Both the position numbers and the translations under genes were made by a program. 64,000 bases of DNA from Paraspadella gotoi. Lineage: Eukaryota; Chaetognatha. The DNA lies in the NCBI GenBank assembly GCA_051294375.1, contig CM119264.1, positions 12,526,263 through 12,590,262 on the forward strand. The letters are read 5' to 3'. Positions 51,601 through 62,824 of the stretch are shown here, one piece after another (position 1 is the stretch's first letter; every line of letters begins with the position of its first letter). The notes beneath the pieces were generated by a model, which worked only from the letters and a program-made list of their open reading frames with translations, had not been told where the DNA came from and did not search any database.

Positions 51601-51970
51601 GTTTAACGACAATGTTTTGATTCGAAACAAAGAGCGGCGACGACGATGATGATCGACGATCGACGACAAACACAAACGAAGAACGACGACGAAATTCTTT
51701 GTACTTTGCGACGCGTAGTGGTCAGTAAGAATGTTATGGCTCACCCTTTTTCAAGCCAATGTGATATTCCAAACGATGCTGGTCACAGCCAGGTGACCGT
51801 ACGATGAGGAAGACGATGAAAAAAAAACGAAAGATTGAGACGAAAGGCGAAAGACGACGTTAAACAACGACGGAGACAAAGACGACGACGACGACAACGA
51901 CCCCATAAAAGCAAAACCAATAAAAAAGGATGAAAAGTCAAACAGATAACATAAAAAAGGAGTTTGCTAG
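48610..51970 (+). repeat. Direct duplication 3, copy 2 (3.4 kb)
   Basis: Second copy of 45715-48609, joined directly to it at a CT array. It is longer because of an expanded 17 bp minisatellite and many inserted single bases. The excess of insertions over copy 1 suggests poorly corrected reads rather than an old duplication. Confidence 0.92.
50746..51143 (+). repeat. 17 bp minisatellite, expanded to about 22 units
   Basis: Same unit and flanks as 47738-47793. Units vary from 15 to 24 bp by small indels (TTGGGAA, TTGGTAA, TTGTAA). Confidence 0.95.
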
Positions 51971-51974
51971 CCAC

Positions 51975-51986
51975 TCTCTCTCTCTA

Positions 51987-52017
<31 letters not shown>

Positions 52018-52076
52018 ACTCTCGTCTCTCTCCTCTCTCTCTCTCTCTCTCTCCTCTCTTCTCTCCTTCGTTCTCT

Positions 52077-52107
<31 letters not shown>

Positions 52108-52120
52108 TCCGTCCCTCTCT
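51975..52120. repeat. CT array, interrupted
   Basis: Right edge of duplication 3, copy 2. Beyond it the sequence is single-copy. Confidence 0.85.
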
Positions 52121-52129
52121 TATTCTCGC

Positions 52130-53435
52130 GCACAATCATTGCTCCTTTTATTTTTAAACCCCCTCCCCAGTAGTAGAGGTACGCCCGCCAATTCAAATTT
52201 TAATGGGAACAGCACTAAACTAAATCCCATTATTGGTATTAATTTTTGCTGTTTAAAAATATTTTTTTACAAAAATGTCCGAACCATGAGTAATTCGCTA
52301 TATTAATCATTATTATATTGCTATATAAATGTCAAAATTTTTTCTTTGGATATGTTTAAGTTTTTTTAATTTGATTCTGATAGAGCTTAAAAAGTTAAGC
52401 GCAAAAATATAATTACAACTTTTTTATAAATTTTGATGTTTTATTACTAAAAATTAGTAAAAACTGCTTAAAATCATTGGGAATGATGATGATGATGATG
52501 ATTTTTTAAGGTTTTTCTCATTTAACACCACTTCATTCACAAAATATTGAAAAAAGAAATTATACTTTGTGTAGATAACTTTTCAATAAGCTATTTGAAT
52601 CTGCTTTTTAAAAATAAAAAATTCAAAAAAAAAATTTTTTCCAGCATTTCCTATCTATAATAAATATTAAAAAATTAATTACTAATGCTTCTTGCCCATT
52701 TTGAAAATTTTTGCCTCCATTGAAAGTTTTCCTGCAGAAATGTATGAGTTATCATTTGGAAAAGGTTCCCAAATTCAACCTTCTGACCCACCCACTATGA
52801 CGGGAAGTATTGGCTCTTACAGTAGCCTTGTCTTTCTCTCCTCTCTCGCAGTCTCTCTCCTCTCCTCTCTCTCCTTTTCTCTCATCTCTCGTCTCTCTCT
52901 CTCTCCTTTCTCTCTCCTCTCTCTCTCTCTCCTCNNNNNNNNNNNNNNNNNNNNNNNNNTCCTTTCAGGGCCTCCTACTGGTCCAAGGTCTTTTCTCCGG
53001 CGATATTGTTTTTTCCTTTGGCTTATTGCCTCAAAATGTTTCGAAATAAAAGGAGAAAAAGAAAGTTATTTGTTTTTTAGGTGAAGTTATTTTTTATTTT
53101 TTTGCTTCAAAATGAGAGACTAAATTTTTTCTCTCCATCCTACTTAAATGTGTTTTTCCCATTAGCGTTAGTTTCTATTGTAGGCCGTATTAAATTGAAA
53201 TAATGTTTATCTTTTATATTTCATCAAAATTTTTCGGATCGACTATTCGAGTACGTATTATCGAAATATTTGAAATAGTCTCCAAACAGAAAAACGAATA
53301 TTGAAAATATGTTATATAAATAGTATAATATTATGTATCTTCCTTTTGAATACTTTGGTGCTCCGGGCCTTGAGCTACTTGCACTTGCTACAGCAGGCTG
53401 AGAAGACGTCTTTCCAAATTAGGTTTAAATTTAGA
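52130..53435. other. AT-rich single-copy stretch with gap
   Basis: Includes six ATG units at 52484-52501, broken CT arrays at 52833-52934, and a 25 N gap at 52935-52959. No gene, RNA or transposon signature is recognised. Confidence 0.5.
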
Positions 53436-53438
53436 ACA

Positions 53439-53665
53439 GTCGTCGTCGTCGTCGTCGTCGTTGTCGTCGTCGTGTCTTCATCGTAAACTCTGAAAATGCT
53501 AGAGAGGAAAGAAAGAAAGAAATAAAAAAAGGATGGAAGGAAGGAAAGAAGGAAGGAAGGAAGGAAGGAAGGAAGGAAGGAAGGAAGGAAGGAAGGAAGG
53601 AAGGAAGGAAGGAAGAAAGAAAATGAATGAATGAATAAATAAATTAATGAATTACGTAACGAATG
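53439..53665. repeat. GTC array and compound GGAA / AAAG / AATG array
   Basis: GTC units at 53439-53473. After a short spacer come about 85 bp of GGAA units (53527-53613), then AAAG, AATG and AAAT units to about 53665. Confidence 0.9.
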
Positions 53666-53695
53666 AATGAGTGAAGGAGAAGAGTTAACATAGTG

Positions 53696-53740
53696 GAAGA
53701 GAGAGAGAGAGAGTAGGAGAGAGAGAGAGAGGAGAAGGAA

Positions 53741-53775
<35 letters not shown>

Positions 53776-53786
53776 AGTGACGCGAG

Positions 53787-53820
<34 letters not shown>

Positions 53821-53848
53821 AAAGAGAGAGAGAGAGAGAAGAGAAAGA
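53696..53848. repeat. GA array, interrupted
   Basis: GA runs broken by TAGGAGAG, GGAAGGAAG and AGTGACGCG. Confidence 0.9.
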
Positions 53849-53849
53849 T

Positions 53850-54750
53850 GAAAAATGATGATGGAGTCTTTCGACTCAAACACTTGACTCCATCGACGTG
53901 AGGGAAGGGGAAGACTCGCGCTCGGCGGAGGAAGACGACGAACTCTTCTGCTCTTTTGAATAACAACTACGAAGGAAAAGGAAGGTCGGTTAATTTACCA
54001 TTTGCCTCAATGGTTCGAGGCTGAGTTGGTATCTTGATTATTTAAAGCGTAAGGATGGATTTTGAGAGACCGGGGTTTTTTTTTTCGTAATTAACAACTG
54101 GAATTGCGTCTGATTATATCGGGTGAACTAATCTAAATGGAAATTGGTTAAAACCAATACGCCAAATAAGCTAATATTTTTATCCTATTTCGCCCTGGGA
54201 AATTTCAATAATAATCATAAATAATACCATTTATGTTTTTTGGACCATATAAAGGTTGGCCTTATCAAAAAGTCTCGTTCTCTCCATTTTGGAAAGTAAA
54301 GTATCCAAGGTCGGCATCATAAAATCTCATAGTCTAAACCCAGATGAGAGACAAAGAATTTTATATTCCCAAAAGAAGTATTATTCTACATTTATAATTT
54401 AATAATTTAAGAAATTATATTTAAAAAAAAGTCAAGAATTGAAAAGACTCAGTTCGTGACGACGACGAAGAAGAGTAACTAAAGATAAAAAAAATATAAA
54501 ATGTCAACCTTTTGTCTTTTTAATAAAACGGTTGAAAAGTTATATTCAGAAATAAAAGAAGAGAATCAAAAAAGGAGAAAATAAAATATCATCACAAATG
54601 ATGGAGAATTATCAAATATAAAAAATAAAAAAAAAAATAATCGACTGACATAAAAAAAAGGATAAAAAGATATTTCTGAGAAAAGAGAGAGAAGGAAAAT
54701 ATAACGTGAGCTTAATAAAAATAAAAACAAGTGAATGTCGGAGAGAGATG
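53850..54750. other. AT-rich single-copy stretch, no gene
   Basis: Short complex patches (53880-54050) then AT-rich sequence. GGTTCGAGGCTGA at about 54013 resembles a tRNA B box and also occurs in block B (40049), but no A box is placed correctly. Confidence 0.5.
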
Positions 54751-54755
54751 GAAAA

Positions 54756-54756
54756 C

Positions 54757-54832
<76 letters not shown>

Positions 54833-55304
54833 ATCTCTCTCTCTCTCCCATCACTCTTCCCACCAACCTCTTCCTCTTTTATTCCTCTATCTCTCTCTCT
54901 CTCTGTCTTCTTTCTTCCAAGACGTCTTTCATATTTCGCGATGCCATTTTCAATTCCTGGTATTCGACCCAGACTCTCTCTCTCTCTCTCTCATCTCTCA
55001 TCTCTCTCTCTCCTCGTCTCATCTCTCTCGTCTCTCTCTCTCTCTCTCTCTATCTCTTCCCCAGTGTATCGTAGATCCTTTCCGTTCCAAAACTTCTGAG
55101 GCCTCGTAACCGGAAGTGGGCGTGTCCATCGTTGCGAGGAGACGAACGATTCGAAAGATAGAGATAGAGACGGAGAGAAAGAGAGAACCAGAGATAGATA
55201 GACTGATAGATATAAAAGAAGAGAAGAAATTGAGATGAGAAATGGGAGAGAAAGAGAGAGAGAGAGAGGGACGAGAGGGAGAGAGGGAGAGAGAGAAGAG
55301 AGAG

Positions 55305-55381
<77 letters not shown>

Positions 55382-55415
55382 AGAGAGAAGAGAAAGGAGA
55401 GAAGAGAAGGGAGAG
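54756..55415. repeat. CT arrays followed by GA arrays
   Basis: CT arrays at 54756-54857 and 54973-55055, a 90 bp GC-balanced spacer, then GATA/GA sequence (55155-55225) and a long interrupted GA array (55245-55415). Opposite strands of the same simple sequence face each other across the spacer, so this region could fold back. Confidence 0.85.
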
Positions 55416-55539
55416 AAGTTTTTTTTTTCGGTTTTGGTTCTTTTGCTTCTCCTATTGAAAAGGATGATTGAAGAAGGAAGAGGAAGAAGAGGAGGAAGAA
55501 GGAGGATGAAGAGGGCGGAATGAAGAGAGGAGGGTAGCG

Positions 55540-55713
55540 ATGAGAGAATGTCCCGGGGCGTTAGCCAGGGACCGTGCGGCTCTGAGCGTGGCGAATCATC
55601 TGAATCTGCGTAACGGCCAGACGCGCGTGGGCGGGTGCCACGGTACCCGACCCTCGCGAATTTCCTTCAACGCCGGCCTCTCTCTCTTCCGCACGCGAAT
55701 GATGCGAAATTAT
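55540..55713 (+). other. GC- and CpG-rich island cut by a gap
   Basis: About 170 bp rich in CpG with an open plus-strand frame (VANHLNLRNGQTRVGGCHG in the middle). It stands out from the purine-rich sequence before it and stops at a 202 N gap. It could be part of an exon or promoter; the gap prevents a decision. Confidence 0.3.
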
Positions 55714-55915
55714 NNNNNNNNNNNNNNNNNNNNNNNNNNNNNNNNNNNNNNNNNNNNNNNNNNNNNNNNNNNNNNNNNNNNNNNNNNNNNNNNNNNNNNN
55801 NNNNNNNNNNNNNNNNNNNNNNNNNNNNNNNNNNNNNNNNNNNNNNNNNNNNNNNNNNNNNNNNNNNNNNNNNNNNNNNNNNNNNNNNNNNNNNNNNNNN
55901 NNNNNNNNNNNNNNN
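55714..55915. other. Assembly gap, 202 N
   Basis: A sized gap, unlike the 25 N placeholders. Open frames across it are meaningless. Confidence 0.99.
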
Positions 55916-56980
55916 GCGGAAAAACGTGGGTTGTTGCGGCAGAGTTTTAGTCAACTATGAATTTTAAACACTTTTTCCTTTTTTGCTTTTCTTAATTTTC
56001 GTAATATTCATAAATGTTAAAATTTTTGTTTCGCGAGACTTTTAAACAAATTTTCCCGGGTGAAGGAGCGTCGTAGCCCTTGGCAAGAACGAAAATTCGA
56101 AGAAAAAAAGACTTGATTATAAATTAAAATGGGATAGGGAAGCGAATGGAGTAGCTCAGTCGCTGCCTCGATTAATTACAGGGTCGTCGTTCAAAACTTA
56201 GAAAATCCGTATCACTTCATATCTTTTTCATTTTGTCACGCGTCGGGTCATTTAAAGGAAAAAAATTATTTAAAGATATTTAAGCAGACCTTGTTCTAAC
56301 TATTAATGCAATGCGACAAGCACTCCTACAGCTGCTCTTACTTCTGAACACTTCTGAAAGATTGAGCCACAGCTCGAAGACGGTTTACCCTACTTAGCAC
56401 AGTTTAGGGGAATTAGATGTGGATATTATCAAGCCCAGAAATGTAAGAGCATGAGAAAAATAAAACCTGTATCAGAAAGAGAAAACATCAGTGATTATTT
56501 TAGTGTATTATAAAAAGACATTCAATAACTTTTTGCCTATAAAATCTGATGACAAATTCTATTCTAAGTTTTGAATCACTGTGTAGAATCGGAAATAAAA
56601 TCAGAATTGCAGTCAAAATATTAGTAGAAATGCCGTTCGAAAAAAAACAAACCAAGTTACATTAAAGCTAAAACATTTATGTTTCTTATATTTCTAAAAA
56701 CTAATACAATTTTCTTGCTTCACACGATATTAAGTTTAAAGTTTGAAACCGGAGAATTTTTGGTTAAGGGTTCACGTGTTTTCACTTTTTTTTGTGCAGA
56801 GGTCTAAAGACTTGTACTGAATTGAATTAAGGAAATGGGGTAGGATTATCTCTTTTTCTTGGTGTAGAGGCTGGAAATTCTCGAAGCTTCGGCTTTCGAC
56901 TCCGAGAGGATGTAGGTCGCTCCCTCGCTCTCAAGCTTTTGCGCAAATATCCTCAGCATTTATCAGAAACAAGAGCAATT
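55916..56980. other. AT-rich single-copy stretch
   Basis: No gene recognised. It contains a weak tRNA-like motif pair at 56147-56215 and an imperfect hairpin near 56880-56915 (CTCGAAGC...GGCTTTCGA). Confidence 0.5.
56147..56215 (+). repeat. Possible tRNA-derived SINE remnant
   Basis: TAGCTCAGTCG at 56152 matches an RNA polymerase III A box well. CGTTCAAAACT at 56188 matches a B box at 8 of 11 positions. Their start-to-start spacing is about 36-37 bases, shorter than the roughly 44 of a normal tRNA, and the cloverleaf arms do not close. It is not a functional tRNA gene; a tRNA-derived SINE head or chance are the options. Confidence 0.25.
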
Positions 56981-57305
56981 CCCTCTCTCTCTCTCTCTCC
57001 CCCCCCCCTCGTGCGACAGAGCGTGCATTTCCTGTCCCGCATCACCGCTCGACGTTCCCGTCTTGTTAGGCCTTTCTGTTCTCCTTTCTTCTCTCTTTCC
57101 TTCTTTCCTGTCTATTCTTCCTTGCGGTTTCCCTTGCCTCCAGTTTTATTCTCTCTGTCTCTATCCAACCCCTCCTCCTCCTTCCTCCCTTCCCCGCTTG
57201 TTTCCTTTCCCTCTCATCTCTAGAGAAACATGAACTCGTCTCTTCGCATTCCTTTTTAGCTTTTCTCCATTTAATCCCACTTTTTCCACCATTTTTTTAA
57301 GGCTC

Positions 57306-57308
57306 TCT

Positions 57309-57392
<84 letters not shown>

Positions 57393-57400
57393 CCTTTCTC
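57306..57400. repeat. CT array, interrupted
   Basis: CT runs with TTC and ATCT interruptions upstream of the 570 N gap. A shorter CT array lies at 56981-57000. Confidence 0.9.
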
Positions 57401-57453
57401 AATACTTTCCATTCCGCCTTCGAACAATTCCACCTCCCTTCGTCTCCATAGCA

Positions 57454-58023
57454 NNNNNNNNNNNNNNNNNNNNNNNNNNNNNNNNNNNNNNNNNNNNNNN
57501 NNNNNNNNNNNNNNNNNNNNNNNNNNNNNNNNNNNNNNNNNNNNNNNNNNNNNNNNNNNNNNNNNNNNNNNNNNNNNNNNNNNNNNNNNNNNNNNNNNNN
57601 NNNNNNNNNNNNNNNNNNNNNNNNNNNNNNNNNNNNNNNNNNNNNNNNNNNNNNNNNNNNNNNNNNNNNNNNNNNNNNNNNNNNNNNNNNNNNNNNNNNN
57701 NNNNNNNNNNNNNNNNNNNNNNNNNNNNNNNNNNNNNNNNNNNNNNNNNNNNNNNNNNNNNNNNNNNNNNNNNNNNNNNNNNNNNNNNNNNNNNNNNNNN
57801 NNNNNNNNNNNNNNNNNNNNNNNNNNNNNNNNNNNNNNNNNNNNNNNNNNNNNNNNNNNNNNNNNNNNNNNNNNNNNNNNNNNNNNNNNNNNNNNNNNNN
57901 NNNNNNNNNNNNNNNNNNNNNNNNNNNNNNNNNNNNNNNNNNNNNNNNNNNNNNNNNNNNNNNNNNNNNNNNNNNNNNNNNNNNNNNNNNNNNNNNNNNN
58001 NNNNNNNNNNNNNNNNNNNNNNN
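57454..58023. other. Assembly gap, 570 N
   Basis: Sized gap followed directly by an ACG array (58024-58056). Confidence 0.99.
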
Positions 58024-58030
58024 CGATGAC

Positions 58031-58056
<26 letters not shown>
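58024..58056. repeat. ACG array at gap edge
   Basis: About ten ACG units. The array probably extends into the gap. Confidence 0.9.
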
Positions 58057-58062
<6 letters not shown>

Positions 58063-58369
58063 ATATCGATGCCAATGACCCCAATTTTTATTTTTTCCGT
58101 TTTATTGCTTCCAGCGAAAACATCATCGTTTCATTGATAATTGACTTTGGTTGTGAGAGACCGGGAAGGTCGGGGTTTGAGCGTTGACGGACGGTTGGTC
58201 ATAAAACCTGATAAATGATGGGAAACGAAAAGAGAATTTAAATATTTTAACTAGATACGACAATCGTTCAAAGTATGTTAGTGGAAAAAAAAAACACTAA
58301 GATAAGTAATTTTTTTCTTATTTTTATCCGTTTTGCCTTTCCATTTAATCTATTGATTGTTTGCGATGA

Positions 58370-58706
58370 GTATATTCATTTATTTATTTATTTATCTTTA
58401 TGTTCATATTTTTTTCATCATCTTCGTCCTCCATCTTTTTTTTAATTTGCATTCATCTCCCTTCATCCCCATTCATTTTCCTTTACCTTCCCTCAACTTT
58501 ATTCATCTTCATCTTCCTCATCTTCCCTCAACTTTATTCATCTTCATCTTCCACAATACCCATTTGCTTTTATCTTCATTCATCTTCTCTCATCTTTATT
58601 CATCTTCCTTCATCTGCCTTCATCTTCCTTAATCTTCATTCATGTTCCTTCATTCTCATTCATCTTCCCACTTCTTCATTCATCTTCCTTCATTTTCATT
58701 CATTAA
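58370..58706. repeat. Degenerate TTCATCTTCC minisatellite
   Basis: After a TTTA run at 58376-58393, units of TTCATCTTCC, TTCATTTTCC and CATTCATC type recur for over 250 bp. The open frames here (Ser/Phe/His/Leu-rich) come from the repeat. Confidence 0.8.
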
Positions 58707-58879
58707 GGCCTATTCGTCGAGGACTACGGCGCCTCTCCTCGATATTCAAACAGGCCTCCGCCTTTTCTCTTTTTCCCCTTTATTTTTTTTTCTTTCTCTT
58801 TAGAAATTCACGCTGAAAACTTTCACGCCTCTCTCCCTCTTTCTATGTTCTTACCTCTCTCTCTCTCTCTCTCTCTCTC

Positions 58880-59619
58880 NNNNNNNNNNNNNNNNNNNNN
58901 NNNNNNNNNNNNNNNNNNNNNNNNNNNNNNNNNNNNNNNNNNNNNNNNNNNNNNNNNNNNNNNNNNNNNNNNNNNNNNNNNNNNNNNNNNNNNNNNNNNN
59001 NNNNNNNNNNNNNNNNNNNNNNNNNNNNNNNNNNNNNNNNNNNNNNNNNNNNNNNNNNNNNNNNNNNNNNNNNNNNNNNNNNNNNNNNNNNNNNNNNNNN
59101 NNNNNNNNNNNNNNNNNNNNNNNNNNNNNNNNNNNNNNNNNNNNNNNNNNNNNNNNNNNNNNNNNNNNNNNNNNNNNNNNNNNNNNNNNNNNNNNNNNNN
59201 NNNNNNNNNNNNNNNNNNNNNNNNNNNNNNNNNNNNNNNNNNNNNNNNNNNNNNNNNNNNNNNNNNNNNNNNNNNNNNNNNNNNNNNNNNNNNNNNNNNN
59301 NNNNNNNNNNNNNNNNNNNNNNNNNNNNNNNNNNNNNNNNNNNNNNNNNNNNNNNNNNNNNNNNNNNNNNNNNNNNNNNNNNNNNNNNNNNNNNNNNNNN
59401 NNNNNNNNNNNNNNNNNNNNNNNNNNNNNNNNNNNNNNNNNNNNNNNNNNNNNNNNNNNNNNNNNNNNNNNNNNNNNNNNNNNNNNNNNNNNNNNNNNNN
59501 NNNNNNNNNNNNNNNNNNNNNNNNNNNNNNNNNNNNNNNNNNNNNNNNNNNNNNNNNNNNNNNNNNNNNNNNNNNNNNNNNNNNNNNNNNNNNNNNNNNN
59601 NNNNNNNNNNNNNNNNNNN
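58880..59619. other. Assembly gap, 740 N
   Basis: The largest gap, with a CT array on its left and GA-rich sequence on its right. Confidence 0.99.
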
Positions 59620-59870
59620 AGAAAGAGAGATAAAAAGAGAGAGACTTTGTCAATAAGGGCCGACATTAAGGGGAGAGAAACGAAAAGAGAAACAGAGAGA
59701 GAAATAGATTCTGAATAACTGAAAATGGGACAACCAACAAATGAACAAACAAGCGAACGTGTGTTTGAACAAACACATTAACAATTGAACGAATGAACCT
59801 AGAAGGCAAAGATCGAGAGCGATATAGTGATGGGCAAACATTAAATGACGCTGACGAAGACGTGGGCAAA

Positions 59871-59906
<36 letters not shown>

Positions 59907-60685
59907 ATTCCTCCCCTTTAAATCCGCGGTTCGAAGAGCGCGGCGGGGAGAGAGGTTCACCCCGCGATCCAAGATCGTCTTTAAATAAGCGATCGCGTGG
60001 CGGCGTAGCGGCGTCGCTCGGCTTCGTTTTCTTTCATCGCTCAAAGAAGCGTCGGTAATCATTTCTTGATCGCCTTAGAAATGATCCCTGTTTGCGTAGG
60101 CGTCGCTGCGAGCGTCAAAGGCGGGGGTTAGGGGCTCAGGGCGAACTAATGATCTCTATCGAGAAGGGAGAATCGATGGGCTGTCGGAGGATGGAAGATC
60201 GAGATTCGATTGGAACCAAAAGGAACAACACGGCTTTCTCCAATTAAACGAGTCTGTCCTGGTTCTTAGAAAAGACTGACGAAGACTCGAAATTTTCCCC
60301 AAAAACCGCGCTATCCAGGATGTCATCTGACGCCATCTCGGGTGCCATCTGACGTCATCTAGGGTGTCATTCGGGGAATGAAATCGAAGAATGAAACTGA
60401 GGAATGGGGATTTGAAGGTGAGGTGGGATGAAGGGTAGGAAGGGTAGGGCTGCAGGGATTGGAGGAAAGGGTGAGGTGGGCAGAGAATTAAAAAGGATGA
60501 AGGATAAAAATGAAAGAAGGAAGGAAAGGAAAGCGAAAAGGGAAAAAGGATTCTCAAACGTAGTCGGGAATCGCCGCCCGACATCCATCCAAATCTAAAG
60601 AGCTTTTTCGCGTTTTTGCGTTTTTTCTAATAAATCAAACGATATCCTAAACATCGGTCGGTCGGAGCCGACTGCTTTCTCTCTC
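59620..60685. other. GC-balanced single-copy stretch, no gene called
   Basis: 59869-59906 is an ACG array. 59920-60130 is CpG-rich with an inverted pair CGCGATC/GATCGCG around TTTAAATAAG. 60321-60375 is a short 22 bp tandem repeat. 60390-60560 is purine-rich. No frame is convincing. Confidence 0.5.
60321..60375 (+). repeat. 22 bp tandem repeat, 2.5 units
   Basis: Units TGTCATCTGACGCCATCT and TGCCATCTGACGTCATCT, each followed by four bases, then a partial TGTCATTCGGG. The second unit contains TGACGTCA, the palindromic CRE sequence. Confidence 0.7.
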
Positions 60686-60852
60686 NNNNNNNNNNNNNNN
60701 NNNNNNNNNNNNNNNNNNNNNNNNNNNNNNNNNNNNNNNNNNNNNNNNNNNNNNNNNNNNNNNNNNNNNNNNNNNNNNNNNNNNNNNNNNNNNNNNNNNN
60801 NNNNNNNNNNNNNNNNNNNNNNNNNNNNNNNNNNNNNNNNNNNNNNNNNNNN
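60686..60852. other. Assembly gap, 167 N
   Basis: Follows a short CT run and precedes a T-run. Confidence 0.99.
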
Positions 60853-60979
60853 TTTTTTTTTTGTTATCGTGAATCGTGAATAAATCAAATCATTCCTTTG
60901 ACATGAAACTATATTCTATAATAAAATTACCCTAAAAATAACCCTATTCCGTTGCTTTGTAGTTGTTTGCTTGCTGTTT

Positions 60980-61210
60980 GTCTTTTTTTTCTTTCTTTTT
61001 CTTTCTTTCTTTCTTTCTTTCTTNNNNNNNNNNNNNNNNNNNNNNNNNATTCTTCTTCTTTTCTTTCTTTTCTTTCTTTCTTTCTTTCTTTTTTCTTTCT
61101 TTCTTTCTCTTTCTTCTTTTCTTTCTTCTTCTTTCTTTTCTTTCATTTTCTTTCCTTCCTTCCTTCCTTCCTCTTCCTTCTTCCTTTCTATTCTTTCAAT
61201 TTCCTTTCAT
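60980..61210. repeat. CTTT / CTTCC array with 25 N gap
   Basis: TTTC units on both sides of a 25 N gap (61024-61048), grading into CCTT units at 61152-61172. Confidence 0.9.
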
Positions 61211-61359
61211 AACTCATTCTTCGGCCGAGGCCGACTGGATGGGCCCCTGAAGCCCGCCTCGCCGCCTCGCCACCGCGGCCATCTTTCTATCCTCCGTTCT
61301 CCTTTCATTTTCTTTGGTTCTCATTCTCTTTTCCTTTCCTCCCTTCCTCCGTTTCCTTT

Positions 61360-61385
61360 CTCTCTCTCTCTTCTCTCTTCTCTCT

Positions 61386-61429
<44 letters not shown>

Positions 61430-61440
61430 TCTCTCTCTTT
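61360..61440. repeat. CT array, interrupted
   Basis: CT runs with TTCTC interruptions. A GC-rich patch (61222-61282) lies just upstream. Confidence 0.9.
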
Positions 61441-61502
61441 TTATTCATTCCCTCTTTCGCGGCAGAGCAGTTTCGCTCCTCGGATTGAACTCAGTGGAAT
61501 AA

Positions 61503-61691
61503 TTAGACCGGAAGTGAAGTGAGACGGACGGCGAAAGTCGGAAAACCGACGTCGTTGAGAAGAGACGTAACCGATTTCGGCGCCAAAGGACGTCCGCCCG
61601 ACGCGAGACGGTTGAGACGACCGCGCCCGTCGCCGTTGGTTACGGCGGCGTTAAAGACGGGTGAAAGATTTTGTGACCTCGGTCCGGTCAT
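61503..61691 (-). CDS. Candidate short ORF in a GC-rich island, 62 aa
   Basis: Starts at ATG (GAAAAATGACC) and reads 62 codons of mixed composition, beginning MTGPRSQNLSPVFNAAV and ending VRLTSLPV. The island at 61495-61720 is clearly richer in GC and CpG than its surroundings. The opposite strand is also open, with a basic product, so base composition alone may explain both. No family is recognised. Confidence 0.2.
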   Translation of the reverse strand: MTGPRSQNLSPVFNAAVTNGDGRGRLNRLASGGRPLAPKSVTSLLNDVGFPTFAVRLTSLPV

Positions 61692-61729
61692 TTTTCCCTG
61701 GACGTTTCAGTTGACCAAAAGGTAGACCA

Positions 61730-62660
61730 TTTCAGTAGACCAGTCTTTCACCGCTCTTGTCGCTTTCTCGTGGCTTTCTTTCGGCCGAAAACCTCGTCAC
61801 TTGTTATTTCGATCAGAATCATTTTTAATCGGCCGTCTGTAACCGTAGTTTTTACGGATTCCAAGGATTTATTTTAAAAAACATTTATTCGACATTTAAT
61901 TATTTGCCTGGATTTATCTCTACGAAAATACATATTCTTTTTTATTTTTTTTTACGCTTCGTGCTTTAGTAAGGCCTTGCTTACAATCCTCGCATTTCAG
62001 ATAAAAAATAGTTTTTCCAGTATTGTTAGTTACTATTAACAAAATAATTTTAAATTGCCCCATATATAAATTAGGCCAAATATGGATTAGTTAAAACATC
62101 TCCAGCTATTTCTAATCATATAAGAGTAACATTTTTTGCAACTTTTAGGAAAAAAATCATGTCCATTTTTGTCCATTTTCACTTTCGTCTTCAAATTTGA
62201 AATGCCAAGGACAGTTGAGAAAATTTTTTTTATTTTGGAATTCCTTTCTTCCTTATCTTCTTCACCCCTGAGTAAAATATTTTCGCTTATAATCATTCAT
62301 AGTTCACTTATGAATTAATTTGAAAGTTGACAAGTCAAAAAGTCGCAGTTTTAGTTTTTATTATAATTATTATAACAAAAATAGTTAAATTAGCTTAAAC
62401 TAACAGAAAATATAACCCACAGAATAAGCTTTTAACACCTACAAAATTATCAAAAAAACTCATTTCGTTTAGCCATAGATATTTTTTAAAGACGACAATT
62501 AATTTGTGACTTTTGTGTGACTTGCATTTATTTTTAATAAAGATAAGATTTAAATTTATTTTATAGTTTTAAACAGTTCAGGACATACTGACGGTTAATA
62601 AAACAAAAAAACCGCATCCTTTTAAACCAATGGAAAGCGTCAGGACTTGTTTTTTCTCAG
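61730..62660. other. AT-rich stretch including part of a dispersed repeat
   Basis: 61985-62160 aligns with 6130-6275 of the TIR-element interior. 62160-62820 has no counterpart there and looks like an insertion of about 660 bp or a lineage-specific segment. Confidence 0.5.
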
Positions 62661-62705
62661 AATCGACAGATTTTGCGGAAATATTTTCCGCAAAATCTGT
62701 CGATT
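62661..62705. other. Perfect 21 bp hairpin with 3-base loop
   Basis: The arm starting AATCGACAGATTTTGCGG runs 21 bases to 62681, TAT forms the loop, and 62685-62705 is its exact reverse complement. It lies within the extra segment of the dispersed repeat. There is no GC-rich stem followed by T-run as in a bacterial terminator, and the stem is short for a typical animal microRNA precursor. Confidence 0.9.
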
Positions 62706-62824
62706 TACTAAATTTGCCAGCAACCAACAAATTGAAAGAAAAATCATGAGATACCGTAAATTTCTTTTCTTATAATGGATTATAAAAAATTTCTTTGATT
62801 TGGCTCAATGTAAAGGCAGAAAAG

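Noticed and set aside
56147-56215. Functional tRNA gene
   Set aside because: A and B boxes are too close and the acceptor, anticodon and T arms do not pair; kept only as a possible SINE remnant.
57161-58084. Open frame of 307 codons
   Set aside because: Mostly unknown residues across the 570 N gap; the rest is array sequence.
58823-59666. Open frames of more than 260 codons on both strands
   Set aside because: They cross the 740 N gap and have almost no real sequence.
62661-62705. Rho-independent terminator
   Set aside because: The organism is a eukaryote, the stem is not GC-rich and no T-run follows.
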